Below are positions 16,616 to 24,339 of a DNA stretch of 34,530 nt, piece after piece. A program made the position numbers and the translations under genes. Within the stretch, counting starts at the first letter, position 1; each line of letters opens with the position of its first letter. Under the pieces are notes generated by a model. It saw nothing but the letters and a program-made list of their open reading frames with translations, had not been told where the DNA came from and did no database searches. The DNA is from Syntrophothermus sp. DTU052 (GTDB taxonomy: Bacteria; Bacillota; Syntrophomonadia; Syntrophomonadales; DTU052), in NCBI GenBank assembly GCA_001512495.1, contig LFRU01000075.1, positions 1-34,530 of the forward strand, given 5' to 3'.

Positions 16616-17323
16616 CTGGAAACCCTGGGGGAAAAGCTGCGTAAACAACGAATAAGCAAGGGCTTTACACTTGATGATGTTGAAGAGGAAACCAAAATAA
16701 GAAAATTCTATATTGTGGCTTTGGAAGAAGACAACTATCATCTGCTCCCCGCTACGGTATACGCGGCCGGATTCGTGAAACGTTATTCGCGGCTTTTGGG
16801 ATTGGATGAGAATGAGATCGTGGATGAGTTCAAGCGAGCTTCGGGAAGGTATGACACCATGGATGATGAGGAAGCGGGATCAAAACGGGTCCGCGATAAA
16901 ATAAATGTTCCTTTGAAGAACATAATAACGGGACTGATATTCCTGGCCATTGTCGTCTGGATGGGCACCTACCTGGTAGAATACCTGGTACACAGGGAAG
17001 GGGCTCGTAATAATCAAACGCCAACCCCACCGATCACCAGTAATGAGCCCAGCGAAGAACCAAAAGAACCTCCGGTATTTGAAGGGGTTAATCTGCGAAT
17101 AACCGGTGTTGAGTTGTGCTGGATCAGAGCTACTGTTGATGGCGAGTTGATACCCGATACCATGCTGCAGCCCGGTCAGATTAAAGAAATAGAGGCCACA
17201 GAAAGCGTACAGTTGCATCTGGGGAACGCAGGTGGAGTACGCATTGAGTATAATGGAGAGGATATGGGAGTACCCGGTGAACGCGGTAAAACTATCCGGT
17301 TAACGTATCCTCCTCCCGAGTGA
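16616..17323 (+). CDS. rodZ: RodZ-like helix-turn-helix membrane protein
   Basis: Cell-shape factor family (YmfM/RodZ): a cytoplasmic HTH domain, one membrane helix and an external DUF4115-like domain. In this frame the HTH (LGEKLRKQRISKGFTLDDVEE..., residues about 4-70) is intact, the membrane helix is at about 103-123, and the C-terminal beta domain at about 158-235. The frame has no ATG/GTG/TTG until GTG 16715, which would remove half of the HTH and has no ribosome site. GAGGAGGGA (16601-16609) is ideally placed for CTG 16616, used here as the start. Alternatively, ATG 16609 was the start and one extra C in codon 3 shifts the frame: ATG CAG C/CTG GAA. The position before pgsA, cinA and recA matches B. 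subtilis rodZ (ymfM). Confidence 0.85.
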   Translation: METLGEKLRKQRISKGFTLDDVEEETKIRKFYIVALEEDNYHLLPATVYAAGFVKRYSRLLGLDENEIVDEFKRASGRYDTMDDEEAGSKRVRDKINVPLKNIITGLIFLAIVVWMGTYLVEYLVHREGARNNQTPTPPITSNEPSEEPKEPPVFEGVNLRITGVELCWIRATVDGELIPDTMLQPGQIKEIEATESVQLHLGNAGGVRIEYNGEDMGVPGERGKTIRLTYPPPE

Positions 17324-17332
17324 AACGATAAT

Positions 17333-17355
17333 GGTCCCGCAAGGGACCTTTTTTT
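17333..17355 (+). terminator. intrinsic terminator after rodZ; group II intron target
   Basis: A perfect GGTCCC-GCAA-GGGACC hairpin (17333-17348) followed by seven Ts (17349-17355). The group II intron boundary begins at the very next base, which is the insertion preference of bacterial class C introns. Confidence 0.93.
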
Positions 17356-18032
17356 GTGTAGCGTGCCCAGCCAAGCACGCATCATTTCGCCGGTGAAAGT
17401 CCGGTTCGGGTAAACGCCAAGGTGCCCCGTAGCTAGGATACCTGCGTACGGAGAAATCTGTGCGTAGAATTGTCAAAGCTATCATGGCAAGACTGGAACT
17501 GACATTGCACCCGACCAAGACCCGGATAGTAGGTATGTGGACCGGGGAAGAAGGGTTTGACTTTCTGGGGATGCACCACCGGAAAACAAAGGCGGAAACA
17601 TCCAAAGCAAAGTATACTACACCACGCAACAGTGGCTAACCTCAAAGGCAGAACAGCATATACGGGATGTTGTAAAGGAGAGGCTAGCACCGCCTTCGGC
17701 CCGGGTACAGTCGTTGGAATCACATATCGAGTACCTGAATCCGAAAATACGCAGATGGAAAAATTATTATGCCACACCCTACAGTACTCGTAAAATGGCA
17801 AAGCTGGACTGGTATATCATTCAGCGATTTGCCCGCTGGTATGCCAAGAAAACAAAAAGGTGCCGACCATATAGCGGTTGGCGTCAAGTGGTGGAAATGT
17901 TAAACAAGCAGGGACTGCTGAAACTGGCATAATCGAACGCGCATGAATGACGAACATCGGAAAGCCGTATGGAGGAAAACTTCACGTACGGTTTGATGAG
18001 GAGGGGCTGGTATCCCCAGCCCTTCACTCTAC
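17356..18032 (+). mobile_element. degenerate group II intron, probably class C, internally deleted
   Basis: The 5' end GTGTAGCG at 17356 fits the GUGYG-type intron boundary, and the following about 95 bp have the look of domain I (GCCGGTGAAAGTCCGG, CCGTAGCTAGG). A maturase remnant follows (17461-17932). Domain V is recognisable at about 17962-17994: AAGCCGTA pairs with TACGGTTT, with the AGC triad and a capping GAAA-like loop. Domain VI is a GGGCTGG/CCAGCCC hairpin, ending near CTCTAC at 18032. Total length is about 677 bp against roughly 1.8-1.9 kb for intact relatives, so most of domains I-IV and the N-terminal reverse transcriptase are gone. It is inserted directly behind a terminator T tract. 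It cannot move on its own; splicing is doubtful. Boundaries are inferred to within a few bases. Confidence 0.85.
17461..17932 (+). pseudogene. group II intron reverse transcriptase/maturase, C-terminal remnant with frameshift
   Basis: The first segment (17461 to about 17600) encodes the end of the reverse transcriptase domain: LELTLHPTKTRIVG and EGFDFLGMHHR. The frame then shifts near 17595-17612. The second segment, to the stop at 17930-17932, encodes the maturase-specific X domain, with LNPKIRRWKNYY and a basic tail ending LNKQGLLKLA. The catalytic YADD region and everything before it are missing, so no active enzyme can be made. Confidence 0.88.
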
Positions 18033-18131
18033 CTGTTTTCCTGGTTTGTGACATAATAAAGGGAGGTGTGATTCGTGTAAACCGTGGTCGGTCCGGGATA
18101 GATGATATCATAAAAGGAGACAGGATCATTA

Positions 18132-19460
18132 ATGAAAGTGGGTTTCATCAGCCTGGGGTGTTCCAAGAACCTGGTAGACACTGAACATATGATGGGAGCG
18201 CTGAAAGCTGCCGGTCACGAAATCGTCAATGATCCGGAACTGGCTGATGCGGTGGTGGTTAACACCTGCGGATTTATCACCGAGGCAAAACGAGAGGCCA
18301 TTGACGCCATCGTGGAGATGGGTTTGTTGAAGGAACAGGGAAAGTTCCGCATCCTGTTGGCGACCGGCTGCCTTGCCCAGCGGTATCCCGACGAACTGCT
18401 GCAGGAATTGCCGGAATTGGATGCAGTGGTCGGGGTGAAGGACTATCTAAGAATTCCTGCTATCCTCAATGCATGTGAGGCGGGGCAGAGGCCGAAAGCG
18501 GTGAGCGGCTGGCCTGAAAAGTACTCTCTCCAGACGAAGAGATTGGTTTCAACCCCTCCGGGGTGGGCTTACCTGAAAATTGCGGAGGGCTGCAATAATC
18601 GCTGTACCTACTGTGCGATTCCAGGGATCAGGGGGCCTCTTCGATCCCGTCCCAAGGCTGAATTGATAAAAGAGGCCCAAGAACTGGCAGATGCCGGAGT
18701 TCGAGAACTGGTGTTGGTTGCTCAGGACACTACCGCCTACGGGCGCGACTTAGGCCCGGGTGAGTCACTGGCGGATTTGGTAGAAAAACTGGGAGATATC
18801 AACGGGATTGAATGGATTCGGGTGATGTATGCTTACCCCACCGGCAATGTGGGAGAGATACTTTCGGCACTTAAATTGAAAAAGGTGGTTCCCTATCTGG
18901 ATATCCCTCTGCAGCACGGGAGCGATAAGATACTCAAACTCATGGGGCGCAGGTATAACCGTCAGGTTGTTTATAACCTGATTGCAGAACTAAGAGAGGC
19001 GATTCCGGGACTGGCCCTGCGGACCACATTGATGACTGGATTTCCCGGGGAGTCCGCGGATGACCACCGAGAAAACATGGAGTTGTTGGAGCGACTACAA
19101 TTTGACTGGACCGGGGTTTTTGCTTACAGTAAGGAAGATGGAACTGTTGCCGGCCGACTGGTACCGGAGGTCTCTCCGGAGGTTGCTTTAGAACGCCGCC
19201 GTCAGCTGTTGGAGCTTCAGCAGCGTATAACCCAGAGAAAGAACCAACAGCGGGTAGGACAGCAAGCTTCCGTATTGGTAGAGAGCAGGCTATCGCCTGG
19301 TAACTACCGGGGGCGGGCGTGTTTTCAGGCACCGGAGGTTGATGGGACCGTTCTGATTAAAGCCAACCGGGTTTTGGAAACGGGAAATTTTGTTACCATC
19401 AGTTTTTCCAGGGCTTACGGCTATGATTTAATAGGAGAGGAGCAAATTGGGACTACCTAA
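18132..19460 (+). CDS. rimO: ribosomal protein uS12 methylthiotransferase
   Basis: A radical-SAM enzyme that methylthiolates the conserved Asp of ribosomal protein S12. It is 442 residues. The N-terminal MTTase domain holds the auxiliary cluster cysteines Cys10, Cys46 and Cys80; the radical-SAM CxxxCxxC is at Cys154, Cys158 and Cys161 (EGCNNRCTYCAIP); a C-terminal TRAM domain covers about 375-440. The N-terminus KVGFISLGCSKNLVDTE separates RimO from MiaB. The start is ATG 18132, with AAAGGAG 12 bases upstream. The stop lies inside the beginning of pgsA (14-bp overlap). The 99 bp between the intron end and rimO carry no other gene that I can support. Confidence 0.96.
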   Translation: MKVGFISLGCSKNLVDTEHMMGALKAAGHEIVNDPELADAVVVNTCGFITEAKREAIDAIVEMGLLKEQGKFRILLATGCLAQRYPDELLQELPELDAVVGVKDYLRIPAILNACEAGQRPKAVSGWPEKYSLQTKRLVSTPPGWAYLKIAEGCNNRCTYCAIPGIRGPLRSRPKAELIKEAQELADAGVRELVLVAQDTTAYGRDLGPGESLADLVEKLGDINGIEWIRVMYAYPTGNVGEILSALKLKKVVPYLDIPLQHGSDKILKLMGRRYNRQVVYNLIAELREAIPGLALRTTLMTGFPGESADDHRENMELLERLQFDWTGVFAYSKEDGTVAGRLVPEVSPEVALERRRQLLELQQRITQRKNQQRVGQQASVLVESRLSPGNYRGRACFQAPEVDGTVLIKANRVLETGNFVTISFSRAYGYDLIGEEQIGTT

Positions 19461-19974
19461 TCTGATTACATTAGGCAGAATATTTTTGATTCCCCTGGTA
19501 ATGATATTCCTGTTAATTCGGGTACCCTATGGCGATCTGATTGCGGCCGTCATATTTGCGGTGGCCGCATTGACCGACAGCCTGGATGGTTATTTTGCGC
19601 GTACGCGAAAACAAGTTACACGTTTGGGGGTTTTTCTGGACCCGCTGGCGGATAAGCTGCTGATAATAGCAGCCTTGGTAGCACTGGTGGAACTTAATCG
19701 GGTACCGGCCTGGATTGTGATGATTATAATCGCCCGAGAACTGGCGGTTACCGGCTTAAGGATGATCAAATCCGAAGAAGGTACGGTTATACCGGCCAGC
19801 CGCTGGGGAAAAGCTAAAACTGTTTCCCAGATTGTAGCTGTATTACTGGTTATGCTAACTCCCTTTTATGAATCCTGGTTAACGTGGCCCCTGGGATACT
19901 GGGCCCTGATCGCAGCAGCCGTGATAACAATCATTTCAGGAATTGACTACTTCCTTAAATGGCGACTTGGTTAA
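19447..19974 (+). CDS. pgsA: CDP-diacylglycerol-glycerol-3-phosphate 3-phosphatidyltransferase
   Basis: Makes phosphatidylglycerol phosphate, the committed step to phosphatidylglycerol. It is 175 residues with several membrane helices. The CDP-alcohol phosphatidyltransferase signature D-x2-DG-x2-AR-x8-G-x3-D-x3-D is complete (Asp44, Asp47, Gly48, Ala51, Arg52, Gly61, Asp65, Asp69). The start is TTG 19447 after a GGAGAGGAG ribosome site, overlapping the end of rimO. A strong terminator at 20032 closes the rimO-pgsA unit. The order rodZ-pgsA-cinA-recA of Bacillus is kept, with insertions. Confidence 0.95.
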   Translation: MGLPNLITLGRIFLIPLVMIFLLIRVPYGDLIAAVIFAVAALTDSLDGYFARTRKQVTRLGVFLDPLADKLLIIAALVALVELNRVPAWIVMIIIARELAVTGLRMIKSEEGTVIPASRWGKAKTVSQIVAVLLVMLTPFYESWLTWPLGYWALIAAAVITIISGIDYFLKWRLG

Positions 19975-20031
19975 TAATACAGGTCCCGTCCTCATATGGT
20001 AAATAGAAGGCTTATACTGGTAGTCGCAACG

Positions 20032-20057
20032 ATCCCGGGTATTCCCGGGATTTTTTT
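20032..20057 (+). terminator. intrinsic terminator after pgsA
   Basis: ATCCCGGG (20032-20039) pairs with CCCGGGAT (20044-20051) around a 4-nt loop and runs into seven Ts (20051-20057). Confidence 0.92.
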
Positions 20058-20101
20058 GTGCCTGATTCCAGTACTTCCCTGAAGGCTGCAATACGGCTGT
20101 G

Positions 20102-20110
20102 TGTTATAAT
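20102..20110 (+). promoter_or_regulatory. extended -10 promoter for the TM protein/FtsH-like pair
   Basis: TGT followed by a perfect TATAAT (20105-20110), with no good -35. It is 21 bp before the ATG at 20132, so the leader is very short. The same TGTTATAAT sequence recurs before guaB and before the minus-strand selenoprotein gene. Confidence 0.55.
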
Positions 20111-20131
20111 CCATGGAGGGAGGGCGAGATT

Positions 20132-20683
20132 ATGAAAGGTGGCAAAGAGTTCAGAATCGGAATTGCAGTGGTTGCCCTAGCAATAACCATAGCCATCTGT
20201 ATGGGCGGTTACCACTTGTACATGGAATACGGAGTCAAGAAACCGTTAACTGAATCACTCCTCCAGGTTTATGGCGTACAAAATGTTGAAATTCAGGATG
20301 AACAGGAAGAGTTGGTAATAACGTTGACACTGGTTAATGATGCGGATCTTAAGACGGTTTTCCGGGAAGCAAACCGGTTAGCTTCCTTAGAAATGGAAGA
20401 CAAGAAATACTGCATAGAGGTGGCCGACAACCCCTCGCCTGAATTGTCATCGCTTTATAACGACCTTGAACTGGGATTATATCAGGGGATTGCCAACAGC
20501 TCATTTATCTGGCTTACGCAGTGGATTAATGATTACACGGCTCCACACCACACAGAATACCGGATTCAGGTCGACGACGAGAACCTGTACCTGATGTTAA
20601 GCAAGGGGAATCATTACCTGGCACGAGTAATTAAAAGAAACATCGGAGTTGAAAAAGACGGGAGGGTTGATGTGGATGCCTAA
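20132..20683 (+). CDS. unknown one-TM membrane protein paired with an FtsH-like protease
   Basis: A 183-residue protein that I do not recognise. It has one N-terminal membrane helix (about 8-30) without a cleavage site, followed by a mixed alpha/beta soluble part that is probably extracytoplasmic. The early part is rich in Glu/Gln and strand-forming Val/Ile/Leu (about 45-70), followed by a helical stretch and a final strand-rich region. The start is ATG 20132, after GGAGGGAGGG with seven-base spacing; an upstream in-frame GTG at 20099 precedes the predicted -10 box. The 3' end overlaps the start of the FtsH-like gene by 8 bp, so the two are coupled. By inference it could be an adaptor or substrate-presenting partner of that protease. 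Confidence 0.8.
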   Translation: MKGGKEFRIGIAVVALAITIAICMGGYHLYMEYGVKKPLTESLLQVYGVQNVEIQDEQEELVITLTLVNDADLKTVFREANRLASLEMEDKKYCIEVADNPSPELSSLYNDLELGLYQGIANSSFIWLTQWINDYTAPHHTEYRIQVDDENLYLMLSKGNHYLARVIKRNIGVEKDGRVDVDA

Positions 20684-22151
20684 GGAAGTAATGATAGGCT
20701 CGGGTGTGGGACTGATGCTGTTCATGATATTTCTCGGCATCAATGTTTTCCCAATTATACTGTTTGGGCTGCTGGCAGTTGTCCTATTCATTATGTTTGA
20801 GGGACAACTTCAGGATAAAATAGCCGGGTTCGGCACCAGTGTAAAGACGATAGAACCCGTTACTTTTGATGATGTTGGGGGGCAGGATACGGCCATAGCC
20901 GAGTTTAAGGAGGCCCTGGAGTTCCTGCTCAAGCCGTTGGAAATCGTAAAAATGGGCATTCGTCCTATAAAGGGAATAATACTGGTAGGACCACCCGGCA
21001 CCGGGAAAACCCTGCTGGCCAAGGCCGCAGCCAGCTACACCAAATCAGCCTTTGTGGCTGCTTCGGGTTCAGAGTTTATTGAGATGTATGCCGGGGTGGG
21101 TGCCAAACGGGTGAGACAGTTGTTCAGTGAAGCCAGGAAGAAAGCAAAGCGAGAGGGTAAGAGCGGTGCCATTGTATTCATCGATGAGCTGGAGATCCTG
21201 GGAGCCAAACGCGGCAGTCATCACAGCCACATGGAATATGATCAGACACTAAATCAACTCCTGGTAGAGATGGACGGGATATCGAATGATGCGGAGACCA
21301 TGTTGCTGGTAGTTGGAGCCACCAACCGGGCGGACATGTTGGACCCGGCGATTCTCAGACCGGGACGTTTTGACCGTCAGGTAATTGTCAATCTCCCCGA
21401 CAAAAAGGGCAGGCTCAAAATTCTTATGATCCATACGCAGAATAAGCCCCTGGCTGATGATGTGTGTCTGGAGGATATAGCCAAAGCCACCTTTGGGTTT
21501 TCCGGAGCACAGATTGAAAGCCTGGCTAACGAAGCAGCCATACTGGCTTTGAGGGATGGGGAACAACGTATTGCCCATCGATATTTTGTGGAGGCCATTG
21601 ACAAGGTCATCCTGGGCGAGAAACTGGATCGGCGTTTGAGCGATGAGGAGCTTCAAAGGGTCAGCATTCATGAAGCAGGACACGCTGTAGTCAGCGAACT
21701 GGTCAAGCCGGGATCGGTTTCTTCGTTAACCATTGTCCCCCGGGGACAAGCACTGGGGTTCATGCGGAAGAACACGCCGGAACATGACCAGTACCTGTAT
21801 ACCCGGCAGGAGTTGGAGGAGCAGATAATGGTGGCCCTGGGCGGTGCTGTTGCCGAAGATATGAATTTCGGGTCCAGAAGCACCGGGGCTCGCAATGACT
21901 TTGAACAGGCGTGGACACTGGCCAAAGATATAATAACCAGCGGGATGTCAACCCTGGGAGTGATTGCGGTAACAGAGGTGCCAAGCGAATTGGTGTTTAA
22001 GGAATGTACCGCTATGCTCAAAAACATTGAGGAAAAGACCACCAATCTGCTGGATGACAACCGGCATCTTCTGCAGGCGGTCTCATCACGTCTGCTGGAG
22101 GAAGAAACCCTGGAGCGGGCGCGTTTTCTTGATATTATACAGACGGCATAA
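20676..22151 (+). CDS. short FtsH-like AAA+ zinc metalloprotease lacking the external domain
   Basis: 491 residues against about 600-640 for housekeeping FtsH. Two hydrophobic segments (about 7-21 and 24-42) form a tight hairpin with almost no external loop, so the usual roughly 70-residue extracytoplasmic domain is absent. The AAA module has Walker A GPPGTGKT (105-112), Walker B VFIDELE (167-173, with Leu-Glu instead of the usual Ile-Asp after DE) and an SRH with ATNRADMLDPAILRPGRFDR. The protease site HEAGH is at 332-336 and the likely third zinc ligand is Asp408 in ARNDFEQA, so proteolysis should be possible. The start is ATG 20676, nine bases after GGGAGGG; ATG 20670 is too close. The real ftsH presumably lies elsewhere. 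Confidence 0.92.
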   Translation: MPKEVMIGSGVGLMLFMIFLGINVFPIILFGLLAVVLFIMFEGQLQDKIAGFGTSVKTIEPVTFDDVGGQDTAIAEFKEALEFLLKPLEIVKMGIRPIKGIILVGPPGTGKTLLAKAAASYTKSAFVAASGSEFIEMYAGVGAKRVRQLFSEARKKAKREGKSGAIVFIDELEILGAKRGSHHSHMEYDQTLNQLLVEMDGISNDAETMLLVVGATNRADMLDPAILRPGRFDRQVIVNLPDKKGRLKILMIHTQNKPLADDVCLEDIAKATFGFSGAQIESLANEAAILALRDGEQRIAHRYFVEAIDKVILGEKLDRRLSDEELQRVSIHEAGHAVVSELVKPGSVSSLTIVPRGQALGFMRKNTPEHDQYLYTRQELEEQIMVALGGAVAEDMNFGSRSTGARNDFEQAWTLAKDIITSGMSTLGVIAVTEVPSELVFKECTAMLKNIEEKTTNLLDDNRHLLQAVSSRLLEEETLERARFLDIIQTA

Positions 22152-22188
22152 AGGGTTTTTGAGCACACCCGGAAGAGTTATTATATAA

Positions 22189-22225
22189 GCAGAGCATGTG
22201 ATACCAGTTGCATGCTCTGCTTTTT
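22189..22225 (+). terminator. intrinsic terminator after the FtsH-like gene
   Basis: A perfect 10-bp stem, GCAGAGCATG (22189-22198) with CATGCTCTGC (22211-22220), a 12-nt loop and five Ts. Confidence 0.92.
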
Positions 22226-22470
22226 AATGGACTATGCAGCTGGCATAAGGCGGTAGCCGGTGCAGACGGCGTGAAAGCTCAGGACGACGGAAACGCGCCG
22301 GCTTATAACGGAGTGACATCAGGACCTACGAAAGCCCACATGCTCATCGGACCCAAGATACGCAGCTGCACCGCCTGGATAGGCCCGTACCGTGACCAAT
22401 AATAACCGGAAGAATTGCGGGAACCGGGTGAATGTATACTAAGCAGTAGTAAAATACGGGAGGCAGGGAG
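22226..22470 (+). other. non-coding, apparently structured block before cinA
   Basis: The 245 bp between the terminator and cinA are GC-rich and full of short complementary runs. Examples are GCAGCTG (22235-22241) with a second CAGCTGC near 22363, and GGCGGT near 22249 with ACCGCC near 22370. These would close a structure of about 140 nt containing GAAA-like loops (ACGACGGAAACG, CTACGAAAGCCC). A 64-codon frame at 22208-22402 begins within the terminator stem and has no ribosome site, so I do not treat it as a gene. The texture resembles group II intron domain I and it follows a terminator, as the 17356 intron does, but no boundary or domain V is visible. It could instead be a small RNA or cinA leader. 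Confidence 0.4.
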
Positions 22471-23718
22471 ATGAAAACAGCCTATATAGTATCTACCGGA
22501 ACCGAACTGCTCCTGGGTAACACAATAGATACCAACGCTTTATATCTGTCGCGCGAATTGTCAGCAATGGGCATTAGAGTTATCGGAAGGACAACGGTGG
22601 GAGACAACCGGGAAATGATTGTGAACGGTTTGCGGACCGGATATGATTTGGCGGAACTGGTGGTATGCACCGGAGGATTGGGACCAACCCTGGATGACCT
22701 ATCCCGGGAAGCAGCGGCAGAGGTTTTGAACCTGCCGCTGGTACACAGTGAACCCGAACTGGAGAGGATCCGCCGTTACTTTGCCTGCCGCCGCCGGGAG
22801 ATGCCGGAATCCAACCGCAAGCAGGCCATGTTTCCGGCCGGCGCCCGAATCCTGGTCAACCGGGCGGGAACCGCTTCCGGTTTCATGGTTAGCCGGAATG
22901 GTAAGAACCTGGTTCTGCTTCCCGGACCACCGCGGGAAATGGAGGTGGTTTTTAAAGAAAGCCTCCAACCTCTGCTTCGTGACTTGATACATCAGACCGG
23001 CCGGGTGGTGTTAACCCGTACGATCAAAGTTGTGGGGCTGGGTGAGTCCCAGGTTGAGTCTCTGCTCGGGGATGTTATAGCCGATCCTGACGGCTGTTCC
23101 ATAGCCCTCCTGGCCAAAGACGGCGAGGTACACATAAGAGTTACCCGGGATGGCGCAACCGAGTCCGCGGCTGAGAGTACTCTGGAGTCTGTTATTGAGC
23201 GTATGCGTAAGAACCTGGGCGACAACATTTACGGTGAAGGAGATGAAACCCTTCCCGGGGTTATCGTACGCCTGCTGAGTAATAAAGGCCATAATGTGGC
23301 TCTGGCCGAGTCGTGCACCGGAGGGATGGCAGCAAAAATGCTTACCGATATACCGGGAAGCTCAGCGGTATTCTGGGGCGGTGTGGTATCCTACAGCAAT
23401 GAAGCCAAAACCAGGATTTTGGGAGTAAGTGACGAAACACTAAAAAGGTATGGCGCGGTCAGCCCTGAAACCGCCCGGGAAATGGCCAGGGGGATGAGGA
23501 ACCTGGCCGGAAGCACTTTCGGTATTAGCCTTACCGGTATTGCCGGTCCTGAGGGAGGCACTTATGAGAAGCCGGTGGGTCTGGTCTATCTGGGTATGGC
23601 AACCGCCGAGGGAGAAGAGACCCGGGAACTTCGGCTCATGGGAGGACGGGATGGAATACGAACCCTGGCTGCCAGGACTGCTTTAGACTGGCTAAGGAGG
23701 ACACTGGAGAGAGAATGA
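22471..23718 (+). CDS. cinA: CinA-family protein (damage-inducible, nicotinamide-nucleotide amidase domain)
   Basis: 415 residues in two domains. The N-terminal MoaB/MogA-like domain (about 1-170) has STGTELLLG and GGLGPTLDD (68-76); the C-terminal CinA/PncC domain (about 258-413) has AESCTGG (279-285) and SLTGIAGPEGG. The C-terminal domain type deamidates nicotinamide mononucleotide in NAD salvage, and the N-terminal domain is associated with ADP-ribose pyrophosphatase activity in some members. The start is ATG 22471 close behind a GGGAGGCAGGGAG ribosome region. It forms ATGA coupling with thpR and lies just upstream of recA, as in many Firmicutes, where it has been linked to competence. Confidence 0.95.
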   Translation: MKTAYIVSTGTELLLGNTIDTNALYLSRELSAMGIRVIGRTTVGDNREMIVNGLRTGYDLAELVVCTGGLGPTLDDLSREAAAEVLNLPLVHSEPELERIRRYFACRRREMPESNRKQAMFPAGARILVNRAGTASGFMVSRNGKNLVLLPGPPREMEVVFKESLQPLLRDLIHQTGRVVLTRTIKVVGLGESQVESLLGDVIADPDGCSIALLAKDGEVHIRVTRDGATESAAESTLESVIERMRKNLGDNIYGEGDETLPGVIVRLLSNKGHNVALAESCTGGMAAKMLTDIPGSSAVFWGGVVSYSNEAKTRILGVSDETLKRYGAVSPETAREMARGMRNLAGSTFGISLTGIAGPEGGTYEKPVGLVYLGMATAEGEETRELRLMGGRDGIRTLAARTALDWLRRTLERE

Positions 23719-24278
23719 CGCGTTTGTTTTTGGCAATTGATATTCCCGCCGGGATCAGAGAACAGGTGACTGCGGCTCGGGATAAGCTGGCCCGGGGAGT
23801 AAAAGGCGTAAAGTGGGTGGAAGATCATAACCTGCATCTGACACTAAAGTTCCTGGGAGAGGTTCGTGAAGAGCGGGTGAGCGATATCGGCCAGGCAGTT
23901 AAAAGTGCGGTGAAGGGTTTTCGGGCTTTTGGGCTCGAGGTAGGTAATCCCGGGTTCTTTCCCCATAGCAGAAGTCCCCGCGTGATATGGTTGGATATCA
24001 AGGGCAATACCGAATATGCCCTCCATATCGGAGAATCGATTGATGAATCACTGGTGCCGTTCGGTTTTGATCCTGATAAACGGCGCAGGCTGCACCTTAC
24101 CCTGGGAAGGATTCGTTCGCAAGGCTATAACCCGGACCTGATGAAAAATGTTAAGGATTTTCAGGGATTTCCAGAAAAGCCGGCTTTTGAAGTTGAACAG
24201 GTAGTGCTGTATTCCAGTGAGCTTACCAGCAGTGGACCGATTTATTCCGCGGTGGATAAATTTGTATTTAATGATTGA
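23715..24278 (+). CDS. thpR: RNA 2',3'-cyclic phosphodiesterase (LigT/ThpR family)
   Basis: A 187-residue 2H phosphoesterase. Both catalytic HxTx tetrapeptides are present, HLTL at 41-44 and HLTL at 127-130, and the start RLFLAIDIP is typical. Members open 2',3'-cyclic phosphates on RNA ends and were first described as 2'-5' RNA ligases; the physiological substrate is unclear. Its ATG overlaps the cinA TGA (ATGA). Its stop codon is embedded in the -35 element of the recA promoter. Confidence 0.93.
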   Translation: MTRLFLAIDIPAGIREQVTAARDKLARGVKGVKWVEDHNLHLTLKFLGEVREERVSDIGQAVKSAVKGFRAFGLEVGNPGFFPHSRSPRVIWLDIKGNTEYALHIGESIDESLVPFGFDPDKRRRLHLTLGRIRSQGYNPDLMKNVKDFQGFPEKPAFEVEQVVLYSSELTSSGPIYSAVDKFVFND

Positions 24279-24303
24279 CACGGGAATATTTATAACTTAC
24301 CAT
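24275..24303 (+). promoter_or_regulatory. recA promoter
   Basis: A consensus TTGACA at 24275-24280, overlapping the thpR stop codon, a 17-bp spacer and TACCAT at 24298-24303 (4/6). The predicted transcript start at about 24310 falls at the edge of the LexA box. Confidence 0.6.
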
Positions 24304-24311
24304 ATAAACAA

Positions 24312-24325
24312 CGAACATATGTTTG
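24312..24325. promoter_or_regulatory. LexA/DinR (SOS) operator of recA
   Basis: CGAACATATGTTTG is a near-palindrome that matches the Gram-positive LexA box CGAACRNRYGTTYC at all but the last base. It sits at the predicted transcription start and ends at the recA ribosome site, well placed for repression relieved by DNA damage. Confidence 0.85.
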
Positions 24326-24339
24326 AGGAGGGGTCCAGA

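Noticed and set aside
17714-17932. Intact small gene within the intron
   Set aside because: It is only the maturase X-domain remnant, lacking the catalytic reverse transcriptase part.
18060-18184. SD-like AGGGAGG followed by GTG TAA (18075-18080), and an overlapping frame into rimO
   Set aside because: A start-stop pair and an out-of-frame extension into rimO have no protein-like composition; rimO has its own SD and ATG.
22208-22402. 64-codon open frame before cinA
   Set aside because: It begins inside the terminator stem, has no ribosome site and no family resemblance; the sequence looks like structured RNA instead.
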